This document shows positions 1 to 6,456 of a DNA stretch of 11,765 nucleotides, piece by piece (position 1 is the first letter of the stretch; each line of letters starts with the position of its first letter). Location: the NCBI GenBank assembly GCA_937871115.1, contig CALMXW010000041.1, positions 1 to 11,765 on the forward strand. The letters run 5' to 3'. Position numbers and translations under genes: made by a program. The DNA comes from an uncultured bacterium (GTDB taxonomy: Bacteria; Patescibacteriota; Minisyncoccia; Phycocordibacterales; CAIJYI01). A model generated the notes under the pieces. The model saw nothing but the letters and a program-made list of their open reading frames with translations. It did no database searches and was not told the DNA's origin.

Positions 1-34
1 TATAAGAATGATTACTATAAAACTAAACTAAACC

Positions 35-1297
35 ATGAATTTTGACCTTAAAACCCTTCGTTCCGCCCTCGACCAAATGGGCCAAGAAAAAGGAATCTCA
101 AAAGAAAAAATCCTCGAGGCTATCGAGACGGCACTTGCGGCTGCCTACAAAAAAGAGTACGGCAAGAAGGGTCAGATTGTGCGCGCACGCTTTGATCTCG
201 ACACAGGAAATACAGAATTCTCTCAGGTAAAAGTCGTCGTCGACGAAAGCATTGTCCGCATTCCAAAAGAAGACGAAGACGGCGAGGAAATCGAAGAGGA
301 GCGCGACCCGGAAGACATGCGTACCCGCTTCAACAACGAGCACCACATCCTCCTCGACGATGCCAAGCTCATAAAGAAAGACGCACAGCTCGAAGATGAA
401 ATCGTCTTCCCCCTCGAGACAAAAGAAGACTACGGCCGCATCGCCGCACAGACCGCAAAGCAGGTCATCATCCAGAAATTGCGCGAGGCAGAAAAATCTA
501 CCACCCTCGAAGAGTTTGGGAAGAAAGAGGGTGAGATCGTCTCCGGCATCGTGCAGCGCGTCGAGCGTGGAAATATTTTTGTCGACCTCGGCAAAACCAC
601 CGGCATCCTCCCCTACGAAGAGCAAAACTCACGCGAGCGATACCGCCCGGGAGAGCGCATCCGATGTTACCTCTATAAAGTAGAAGAGACTCCGCGTGGC
701 ATAAACCTCCGCCTCTCTCGCACGCATCCGAAGTTTGTCGAAGAGCTTTTCAAAATCGAAGCGCCGGAAGTAGCGAGTGGAGTAGTAGAGATTAAAGCCA
801 TTGCCCGCGAGCCAGGGAGCCGCTCTAAAATGGCAGTGCACTCTACCGACCCGCACATCGACCCAGTGGGATCGTGCGTAGGTCAGCGTGGCGTACGTGT
901 CTCTACTGTCATGAGCGAGCTCGGTGGCGAGAAAATCGATGTCATCGAATGGTCTGAAGAGCCTTCGAAATTTATCGCCGACGCTCTCTCTCCTGCAAAA
1001 ATCCTCTCGGTATCCCTCAAAGAAGATGAGCACCGTGCTGACGTAGAGGTAGCCGAGCAAGACCTCTCTCTCGCTATCGGCAAGGGCGGCCAGAATGCTC
1101 GTCTCGCCGCAAAGCTCACGGGGTGGAAGATCGACATTCGCGGTACCGGCCCAGAAGCAAGCGCGGAAGAAGCTTCCGAAGAGACTGAAATAGAAAAAAC
1201 AGAGCCAGAAGAAGAAGCACCAGAAGTTACAACAGAAGAAGTTGGTCCAACAGAAGCAAGCGAGGAAACACCAGAGGAAGCAGAGACAAAAGAATAA
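35..1297 (+). CDS. nusA: Transcription termination/antitermination factor NusA
   Basis: NusA binds RNA polymerase and nascent RNA in the cytoplasm and controls pausing, termination and antitermination. The 420-residue product shows the family order. The N-terminal polymerase-binding domain spans about residues 1-130 and carries an unusually acidic insert near 80-95. An S1 domain follows at about 165-235 (GEIVSGIVQRVERGNIFVDL). KH1 carries VGSCVGQRG at 278-286 and KH2 carries IGKGGQ at 348-353. From about 371 to the end is a low-complexity Glu/Pro/Ala/Thr tail in place of the acidic repeat domains of the E. coli protein. The ATG is preceded by an A-rich, SD-less leader, and a TATAAA at 16-21 could be its -10 box. 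infB, the usual downstream partner, is absent; ppa follows after a large inverted repeat. The identification is secure; the role of the tail is unknown. Confidence 0.97.
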   Translation: MNFDLKTLRSALDQMGQEKGISKEKILEAIETALAAAYKKEYGKKGQIVRARFDLDTGNTEFSQVKVVVDESIVRIPKEDEDGEEIEEERDPEDMRTRFNNEHHILLDDAKLIKKDAQLEDEIVFPLETKEDYGRIAAQTAKQVIIQKLREAEKSTTLEEFGKKEGEIVSGIVQRVERGNIFVDLGKTTGILPYEEQNSRERYRPGERIRCYLYKVEETPRGINLRLSRTHPKFVEELFKIEAPEVASGVVEIKAIAREPGSRSKMAVHSTDPHIDPVGSCVGQRGVRVSTVMSELGGEKIDVIEWSEEPSKFIADALSPAKILSVSLKEDEHRADVEVAEQDLSLAIGKGGQNARLAAKLTGWKIDIRGTGPEASAEEASEETEIEKTEPEEEAPEVTTEEVGPTEASEETPEEAETKE

Positions 1298-1306
1298 TTA
1301 TTAACA

Positions 1307-1392
1307 GCATCACGGAGTACTTAAATTTCCAAGTCCTCGGGTTTCCTCGCCCTGCTCGGCCAGACATTGGAAATTTAAGTACTCTGTGATGC
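1307..1392. repeat. Long inverted repeat (26-bp arms, 34-nt loop) between nusA and ppa
   Basis: The left arm (1307-1332) and right arm (1367-1392) are reverse complements over 26 bp with one exception, which becomes a G-U pair in plus-strand RNA. If A1366 is bulged, GTC at 1333-1335 and GAC at 1363-1365 add three more pairs. The arms are AT-rich in their inner half, while the loop is GC-rich and contains CCTCG twice (1335-1339 and 1345-1349). No T-run follows the right arm, so it does not look like an intrinsic terminator. It ends just upstream of the ppa start region. It could be a dispersed palindromic (MITE- or REP-like) element, an RNA processing site or a regulatory hairpin. The sequence alone does not decide between these. 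Confidence 0.9.
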
Positions 1393-1439
1393 CTAACCAT
1401 ATACTTATGGCAAACATAGACCACAAACCTTCCAAGTAC

Positions 1440-1994
1440 ATGCTCAACCTTCTGCACGTACTTCCACCTTTTTCCGATGAAGCAGCAGGCGTGGTAAATA
1501 CGATCGTTGAAGTTTCCGCGGGAAGCATCAACAAATATGAAATGATCACCGAAAGTGGGCAACTTAAGCTCGATCGCGTTGGCTATTCATCTCTCGCTTA
1601 TCCATTTACATACGGCGCCATCCCCCTTACCTGGGACGAAGACGGTGATCCGCTTGATATTGAAATCGTAAACATCACAGAGCCACTCGTACCCGGGTCG
1701 CTCGTAGAGGCTCGCATCATCGGCGTTATGAAATTCATCGATGGGGGTGAAGTGGATGATAAAATCATCGCTGTCTTAAATGACGACAAACGATCTGACC
1801 ACATCAAGACATTCGAAGACCTCGGTGAATACTGGCAAAAAGAAACAAAATACTATTGGGAGAACTACAAAGCCCTCAAAAAACCAGGCACCGGAGTAGT
1901 GGAGACATTCCACGGACCCGAAGAAGCCATCAAGGTTATCAAAGAATGCGCCGAGCGGTACCAGAAAGAATACGCCCCAAAGCTTGAAAACTAA
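1440..1994 (+). CDS. ppa: Inorganic pyrophosphatase, family I
   Basis: This soluble Mg-dependent enzyme hydrolyses pyrophosphate to two phosphates and so pulls biosynthetic reactions such as aminoacylation and polymerisation forward. Family I hallmarks are present: KYE after the first strand, DRVGYSSLAYPFTYG, the metal-binding signature DGDPLD at residues 68-73, a DDK motif matching the D102/K104 region of the E. coli enzyme, and NYKALK matching its Tyr141-Lys142. The ATG at 1440 gives MLNLLHV, which lines up with the E. coli N-terminus (MSLLNV) and yields 184 residues, close to the family's usual 170-180. In-frame alternatives exist at 1407 (ATG), 1389 (ATG) and 1386 (GTG). A TATACT at 1400-1405 abuts the 1407 ATG, and the 1386 and 1389 codons lie inside the inverted repeat. 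No SD is visible at any of them. Function is secure; the exact start is moderately sure. Confidence 0.93.
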   Translation: MLNLLHVLPPFSDEAAGVVNTIVEVSAGSINKYEMITESGQLKLDRVGYSSLAYPFTYGAIPLTWDEDGDPLDIEIVNITEPLVPGSLVEARIIGVMKFIDGGEVDDKIIAVLNDDKRSDHIKTFEDLGEYWQKETKYYWENYKALKKPGTGVVETFHGPEEAIKVIKECAERYQKEYAPKLEN

Positions 1995-2002
1995 AAAGAC
2001 TC

Positions 2003-2040
2003 AAACAAAACCCCGAAACATCTGCTCCGGGGTTTTGTTT
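2003..2040 (+). terminator. Rho-independent terminator of ppa
   Basis: A perfect 13-bp stem pairs 2003-2015 with 2028-2040 around a 12-nt loop. Its core is CCCCG/CGGGG and the descending arm is T-rich (TTTTGTTTTT). It begins 8 nt after the ppa stop codon. Confidence 0.93.
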
Positions 2041-2149
2041 TTACACAGTTTTATGCACAGCCCATCATGGCACCCACCCCACCCCTTGTGTATACTGAAA
2101 TGGAAAGAAGGTTAACGTTTATTATAAATTTACAATAACGAAAAGAAAT

Positions 2150-2746
2150 ATGCGTAAAATTTTTACCGCCGCGGCTATCGGCTCGGCAATGCTTCTCGGT
2201 CCAGCCATTCTCGCCCAAGCGGCCGGCACCACCACGCGCGACACCATGGCCCAACAGAGGGAGGACGTCCGCGCAAACATTAAAGAGAAGAGAGACAATA
2301 TCAAAGATACGCGGGAAGACATTCGCTCAGAGAGAAAAGATATTGCAAAGCAACACATGGACATCGTCTTTATGCGCCTCGACGCCGCAGTGCAACGACT
2401 CACGGGGATTTCTGATCGCATCGCATCCCGTATCGCCAAATTTAAAGAACATGGAGTGGATGTTTCTAAAGCAGAAACATTGTTTGCTGATGCAAAGACA
2501 AAACTCGAAAAAGCAAAGACCGATGCCGCAACGGCAAAATCCCAAGCACAAGCTGTCGTCACAGAACTTTCCACCCTTGGTACTACTACCCCAGGCACCA
2601 TCCCGGCGAGCGTAAAAAAACTCCGAGACTCTGTGCACACCGCCATTGAATCTATCAAGGCAGCTCACCAGGCTTTCGTAAAAGTTGTAGTCGAGCTCAA
2701 AGGAAAGAAAGACCCGAAAGAAACCGCAACAACGACCCCTCAATAA
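2150..2746 (+). CDS. Secreted helical protein of unknown function
   Basis: I do not recognise a family. The 198-residue product begins with a Sec-type signal peptide: basic MRK, a hydrophobic stretch, then AQA-A with likely cleavage after residue 24. Residues about 35-70 are a highly charged, heptad-like helix rich in Arg, Asp, Glu and Lys. A second long helical stretch at about 105-145 is rich in Ala and Lys. The tail is Thr/Pro-rich (TTTPGTIPAS and ATTTPQ). It is probably a cell-envelope or extracellular protein; no catalytic motif is visible. Candidate -10 boxes upstream are TATACT at 2091-2096 and TACAAT at 2131-2136, but neither has a convincing -35. The next gene starts 36 nt downstream and also encodes an exported product, so the two probably share a transcript ending at 3155-3181. 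Confidence 0.85.
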   Translation: MRKIFTAAAIGSAMLLGPAILAQAAGTTTRDTMAQQREDVRANIKEKRDNIKDTREDIRSERKDIAKQHMDIVFMRLDAAVQRLTGISDRIASRIAKFKEHGVDVSKAETLFADAKTKLEKAKTDAATAKSQAQAVVTELSTLGTTTPGTIPASVKKLRDSVHTAIESIKAAHQAFVKVVVELKGKKDPKETATTTPQ

Positions 2747-2782
2747 TTCCAAGCTCTTTATTCAAGCAAATACTAAATATTT

Positions 2783-3133
2783 ATGGACAACACACAAAAC
2801 CCTTCTCCAGTGATGCCTTCATCTGGAGCTCCTGAAGAAAAATCGATGGGCGCGCTCATCGGCTCGATTATTATCATTGTCATCTTGGTCATCGGCGGGC
2901 TCTATCTCTGGAGCAGTAAGATGCAGGACAACGTAGTACCACAGGGAGATGATACAGCTCTTCGAGAAAACACCGAGCAACAGCTTCCCGTACAGCCTTC
3001 TGCTCAAGCTCCATCCGACTCTGCAGCAGCAGCCTTGAGCACACAGAGTTCAGCGGATGATGTTTCATCTATTGAAAAGGATCTCAACAGCACGAGCTAC
3101 GTCAACATGGATGCCGAGCTTCAGACAATATAA
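2783..3133 (+). CDS. Single-pass membrane protein of unknown function
   Basis: This 116-residue protein has a short Pro/Ser-rich N-terminus, one strongly hydrophobic segment at about residues 24-43 (IGSIIIIVILVIGGLYLW), and a low-complexity Gln/Pro/Ser/Ala linker. It ends in an acidic stretch, SSIEKDLNSTSYVNMDAEL. The hydrophobic segment starts too far in for a classical cleaved signal, so an uncleaved anchor with the C-terminal part outside is likely. It sits 36 nt after a secreted helical protein and immediately before a strong terminator. No SD is visible before the ATG. The family is not recognised. The acidic C-terminal segment looks like a defined motif rather than linker and may be a docking tail; that is inference. 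Confidence 0.8.
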   Translation: MDNTQNPSPVMPSSGAPEEKSMGALIGSIIIIVILVIGGLYLWSSKMQDNVVPQGDDTALRENTEQQLPVQPSAQAPSDSAAAALSTQSSADDVSSIEKDLNSTSYVNMDAELQTI

Positions 3134-3154
3134 CCAAAAAGAGAGCTTTTTCAC

Positions 3155-3181
3155 AAAACCCCTCAAAATCAGAGGGGTTTT
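3155..3181 (+). terminator. Rho-independent terminator
   Basis: A perfect 10-bp stem pairs 3155-3164 with 3172-3181 (AAAACCCCTC / GAGGGGTTTT) around a 7-nt loop, followed by GCTTTTG. It ends the transcript of the two exported proteins upstream. Confidence 0.92.
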
Positions 3182-3198
3182 GCTTTTGCCTACGATTT

Positions 3199-3207
3199 TG
3201 CTAGACT
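3199..3207 (+). promoter_or_regulatory. Extended -10 promoter abutting the trigger factor start
   Basis: TGC-TAGACT is an extended -10 element that ends 7 nt before the trigger factor ATG at 3215. A start site at the usual distance would fall at or next to the A of ATG, which implies a leaderless mRNA. No SD is present. The -35 is weak (TTTTGC at 3178-3183, 18-bp spacing) and overlaps the preceding terminator. Confidence 0.5.
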
Positions 3208-3214
3208 GAGGCTT

Positions 3215-4243
3215 ATGAAAACCAACACAAAAATAAACAAACTCCCCCACTCAGAAATAGAGATTGAGGGGGAAATCCCAACAGAAGAATTCGAGCGACA
3301 TCGACCTCGTGCCATTAAAAACTTGAGTCAATCGGTCGATCTTCCTGGCTTCCGCAAAGGGCATGTGCCGGAAGCCGTCATTATCTCCAAGATCGGAGAT
3401 GTGAGCATCCTTGAGGAAATGGCTGAGCTTGCACTCGGTGAAGCGTACCCGGAGATCCTTCAAACACACAATATCGACGCTATTGGACATCCCGCTATTA
3501 CCCTCACGAAGCTCGCCGTCGGCAACCCACTCGGTTTTACTATCCGTACCGCCGTCCTCCCCACCCTCACCCTCCCCGACTACAAAGCTCTCGCAAAAGA
3601 TGCTCTCAAAAAGAAAGAAGAAGTAAAAGCAGAAGATGACGAAGTCGAAAAAGCTCTTTCCGAGCTTCGCAAACTCCGCGCCGGGTGGAAGCCAGGAGAA
3701 AACGATGCCGACTTTGACGAAGCGAATCTCCCTCCGATCGACGACGAATTTGCAAAAGCCCTCGGAGAGTTTGAGACCATTGCGGAGCTTCGCGTCAAGA
3801 TAAAAGAAAATATTCTTGCAGAAAAACAACGACGCGAAAAAGAGAAAACCCGCACTCGCATCCTCGAATCTATCATCAAAAAGATGGATGGCGATATTCC
3901 TAAAATATTGATCGAGACCGAGCTTCGCACTATGCTCGAACAGCTCAAGAGTGATGTAGCGGCTATGGGAATAACTTTCGAGCAGTATATTACCCACACG
4001 AAAAAGACGGAAGAAGAAATCCGTGACGAACTCTCTCCTCGTGCAGAAGACCGCGTAAAGAGCAATCTCGCCTTAGCCGAAATCGCCAAGAAAGAGAAAA
4101 TAACTCCCGACGAAAAAGATATCGAGAAAGAAGTAGAGCACCTCCTTGAGCACTACAAAGATGCCGACCCTATTCGCACTCGAAGCTACGTAGAAACCGT
4201 GTTGACGAACGAGAAAGTATTTGAGATGCTTGAGAGTGAATAG
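3215..4243 (+). CDS. tig: Trigger factor lacking the PPIase domain
   Basis: Trigger factor is the ribosome-associated chaperone that shields nascent chains near the exit tunnel. The N-terminal domain (about 1-120) carries the ribosome-docking signature GFRKGHVP at residues 45-52. After the linker equivalent (VEKALSELRKLRAGWKP) the protein passes almost directly into the C-terminal chaperone domain (LPPIDDEFAKALGEFETIAELRVKIKENI). The central FKBP-type prolyl isomerase domain, about 100 residues in E. coli, is missing. The length is 342 residues, against 432 in E. coli. The junction is in frame and clean, so this looks like an evolved architecture rather than a recent deletion. No clp genes follow; a coiled-coil protein gene starts 41 nt later. 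Translation probably begins on a leaderless transcript. Confidence 0.95.
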   Translation: MKTNTKINKLPHSEIEIEGEIPTEEFERHRPRAIKNLSQSVDLPGFRKGHVPEAVIISKIGDVSILEEMAELALGEAYPEILQTHNIDAIGHPAITLTKLAVGNPLGFTIRTAVLPTLTLPDYKALAKDALKKKEEVKAEDDEVEKALSELRKLRAGWKPGENDADFDEANLPPIDDEFAKALGEFETIAELRVKIKENILAEKQRREKEKTRTRILESIIKKMDGDIPKILIETELRTMLEQLKSDVAAMGITFEQYITHTKKTEEEIRDELSPRAEDRVKSNLALAEIAKKEKITPDEKDIEKEVEHLLEHYKDADPIRTRSYVETVLTNEKVFEMLESE

Positions 4244-4284
4244 GCGCTAAAAGTTTTTATTATTTTCTTTTTACAAAAATTTCT

Positions 4285-4488
4285 ATGGGTCTTGATGAGC
4301 CGACCAAAGTATATATCCAAGCAGAAGTATCTCGCGTCGCCGACGAAAAAGGTCTCGATGCACTCCGCGACAAAGTGGAAAGATTCTGGGGTGAGCTCGA
4401 AGAAGCTCGAGAGAAAATAAAAAAACTCGAAGAGCACAACGACCGCCTCGAATACGAAATACGCCAAGTAAGATTGCGCCACCCATAA
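4285..4488 (+). CDS. Small coiled-coil protein of unknown function
   Basis: The 67-residue, highly charged product is largely one predicted coiled coil: from about residue 27 to 62, Leu, Ile and Phe recur at heptad spacing amid Glu/Lys/Arg. It has no signal peptide, membrane segment or catalytic motif, so it is presumably cytoplasmic. It sits 41 nt after trigger factor and ends 9 nt before thrS, so it is probably cotranscribed with thrS. A TACAAA at 4272-4277 lies 7 nt before the ATG, the same spacing as the -10-like element before trigger factor, but it has no recognisable -35. There is no SD. The family is unknown. It could be a protein partner or a structural helix; nothing in the sequence picks one. 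Confidence 0.75.
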   Translation: MGLDEPTKVYIQAEVSRVADEKGLDALRDKVERFWGELEEAREKIKKLEEHNDRLEYEIRQVRLRHP

Positions 4489-4497
4489 AACAAAACC

Positions 4498-6243
4498 ATG
4501 GAAAAAGAAAACCTTCTTCACAACATTCGACACTCGCTCGCCCACTTGCTCGCCACCGCAGCTCTCGAGCACGACCCGAATGCGCGGCTCACCATCGGAC
4601 CGCCGACGGAGAATGGTTTTTACTACGATATCGAATTTTCAGAGGGCAAGACGCCCGCAGCAGAAGACTTGAAGAAGCTCGAGAAGCAGATGAAAAAGCT
4701 CGCCGGGCGCAAACTTCCTTTTGAGGGTCGCGAGGTTTCTCCCAGAGAAGCGCGAGAAATATTCGCCGCCAACCCGTACAAGCTCGAGCTGATAGATGAG
4801 ATAGAAAAGAAAGGAGAAAAAGTTACCCTCTATACGACAGGCGACTTCATCGACCTCTGCCGAGGAGGGCACGTAGAAAATACTTCGGAAATAAATACGG
4901 ATGCGTTCAAGCTCGAGCGCATTGCCGGAGCGTATTGGCGTGGAGATGAGAAGAATACCATGCTCACCCGCATCTACGGCCTCGCATTTGAGACACCGGA
5001 AGAACTCGATGCGTACCTCACGATGATCGAAGAAGCGAAAAAGCGCGACCATCGCAAGCTCGGAAAAGAGCTCGGGCTCTTTATTTTCTCAGAGCTTGTC
5101 GGACCAGGACTCCCCCTCTGGACACCGAAAGGGACAATCGTGCGTGAGCTTTTAAACGACCGCATCTGGGAACTTCGTAAAGCAAAAGGATTTCAAAAAG
5201 TCACCATTCCTCATATCACAAAAAAAGATCTCTACGAAACATCTGGCCACTGGCAGAAATTTGCCGACGAACTTTTCAAAATACAAACGCGAGAAGAGCA
5301 CCTCTACGCCATGAAGCCGATGAACTGCCCGCATCACACTCAGATTTTTGATGCCGAGCAGAGAAGCTACCGCGACATGCCACAGAGGTACTGCGAGACA
5401 ACCATGGTCTATCGCGACGAACAATCCGGCGAGCTTTCCGGCCTCTCACGCGTACTCTCCATTACCCAAGATGATGCACACGTATTTTGCCGCGAAAATC
5501 AGATCGAGCAAGAATTTTTCGCTATCTGGGATATTATCGATACTTTCTACGCGCAATTCGGATTTAAAGATTTAAAAGTTCGTTTCTCACGCCACGATCC
5601 GGACTCATTTGAAAAATATCTCGGCACAAAAGAGGTGTGGGAGAAAGCAGAAGATGCTATACTTTCTCTTCTCAAGAAACGCGGAGTTGAGGGCTACATC
5701 GACGGCAAAGGTGAGGCGGCAATGTACGGCCCGAAGGTAGATTTTATGACGAAAGATTCTCTCGGCCGCACACTCCAGGTGGCTACCATCCAGCTCGACT
5801 TCAACCAGCCATCGCGCTTCGGCCTCGTGTGCATGAACGAGAAGGGGGAGAAAGAGCAGATCGTCATGATCCACTGCGCTATCATGGGCTCCATCGAGCG
5901 GTTCATGGCAACACTCCTCGAGCACTTAAATGGCGCCTTCCCCTTCTGGCTCGCCCCAATACAAGTAGCGGTACTTCCTGTCTCTGAAAAACACCACGAG
6001 TATGCGCAAAAAGTATTTCAAACTCTCCTCGCGCAAAACATCCGCGTGGAGCTCTGGGACGAAAACGAATCGCTGGGTAAAAAAATCCGCAACGCAAAGA
6101 TGCAGAAGATCCCGTACTTCCTCGTCCTCGGCGACAAAGAGATAGAGTCCAACACGGTGACAGTAGAAGACCGAGACAACGGCAGCCTGGGGCCAAAAGA
6201 TCTCGAGACATTTCTCCTGATGACGAAAGAAGGCGAGAAATAA
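4498..6243 (+). CDS. thrS: Threonyl-tRNA synthetase lacking the TGS domain
   Basis: This class II enzyme charges tRNA-Thr with threonine. It starts directly in the editing domain: HSLAH (His12, His16) and CRGGH (Cys121, His125) match the mischarged-serine editing site of the E. coli enzyme. The catalytic core follows, with the zinc ligands Cys277 (PMNCPHH), His328 (TQDDAHVFC) and His459 (MIHCAIMGS). Motif 2 (YRDEQSGELSGLSRV) and motif 3 (GSIERF) are present. The C-terminal anticodon-binding domain begins around FPFWLAPIQVAVLPV. Length is 581 residues against about 640 in E. coli; the roughly 60-residue N-terminal TGS domain is absent, and no upstream in-frame region could supply it because the preceding gene ends 9 nt earlier. 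The A-rich leader AAAACAAAACC before the ATG has no SD and resembles the one before nusA. Confidence 0.97.
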   Translation: MEKENLLHNIRHSLAHLLATAALEHDPNARLTIGPPTENGFYYDIEFSEGKTPAAEDLKKLEKQMKKLAGRKLPFEGREVSPREAREIFAANPYKLELIDEIEKKGEKVTLYTTGDFIDLCRGGHVENTSEINTDAFKLERIAGAYWRGDEKNTMLTRIYGLAFETPEELDAYLTMIEEAKKRDHRKLGKELGLFIFSELVGPGLPLWTPKGTIVRELLNDRIWELRKAKGFQKVTIPHITKKDLYETSGHWQKFADELFKIQTREEHLYAMKPMNCPHHTQIFDAEQRSYRDMPQRYCETTMVYRDEQSGELSGLSRVLSITQDDAHVFCRENQIEQEFFAIWDIIDTFYAQFGFKDLKVRFSRHDPDSFEKYLGTKEVWEKAEDAILSLLKKRGVEGYIDGKGEAAMYGPKVDFMTKDSLGRTLQVATIQLDFNQPSRFGLVCMNEKGEKEQIVMIHCAIMGSIERFMATLLEHLNGAFPFWLAPIQVAVLPVSEKHHEYAQKVFQTLLAQNIRVELWDENESLGKKIRNAKMQKIPYFLVLGDKEIESNTVTVEDRDNGSLGPKDLETFLLMTKEGEK

Positions 6244-6259
6244 AATTTGGAAAAAAAAT

Positions 6260-6285
6260 AACCACGGACTCAGTTGTCCGTGGTT
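6260..6285. terminator. Bidirectional rho-independent terminator
   Basis: A perfect 10-bp stem pairs 6260-6269 (AACCACGGAC) with 6276-6285 (GTCCGTGGTT) around a 6-nt loop. On the plus strand it is followed by TTTCATTTCTT. On the minus strand the left arm is followed by TATTTTTTTTCC. It can therefore end thrS and also the convergent minus-strand island. Confidence 0.92.
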
Positions 6286-6304
6286 TTTCATTTCTTCAAA
6301 AGAA

Positions 6305-6433
6305 CTATTTGCTTTTACCTGCCCTTCGAGCGACCCCTATGGCCCCCTCCGGAACAGCACGCGACATACTTTGGGCGAATGCACGAAACCGCTGTGCAAA
6401 CCCTTCTGCTGTCTTCAAGCAATCTAACTTCAA
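6305..6433 (-). other. Cryptic open frame with no ATG start, possible small gene or remnant
   Basis: Between the island's last gene and the bidirectional terminator, the minus strand stays open for 42 codons from a TTG at 6433 to a TAG. It reads LKLDCLKTAEGFAQRFRAFA and ends VARRAGKSK. The composition is basic and Ala-rich and looks protein-like. There is no ATG near the start and no good SD. It could be a TTG-started small protein, the 3' end of a decayed gene, or chance. The rest of the 6286-6456 gap shows nothing else I can support. Confidence 0.2.
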
Positions 6434-6456
6434 ACTTCTACTCGTAGCCCCGCAGC

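Noticed and set aside
1386..1409. GTG/ATG/ATG starts for ppa at 1386, 1389 and 1407
   Set aside because: The first two lie inside the inverted repeat and the third abuts a -10-like TATACT; the ATG at 1440 matches the family's N-terminus. They are not fully excluded.
1227..1562. Minus-strand frame through the nusA-ppa inverted repeat
   Set aside because: It is antisense to both flanking genes, and its middle is simply the palindrome read as codons.
3251..3997. 248-codon open frame on the minus strand across trigger factor
   Set aside because: It is antisense to a clearly conserved gene, and its Phe/Leu/Ser/Cys-rich composition is what reverse translation of acidic coding sequence gives.
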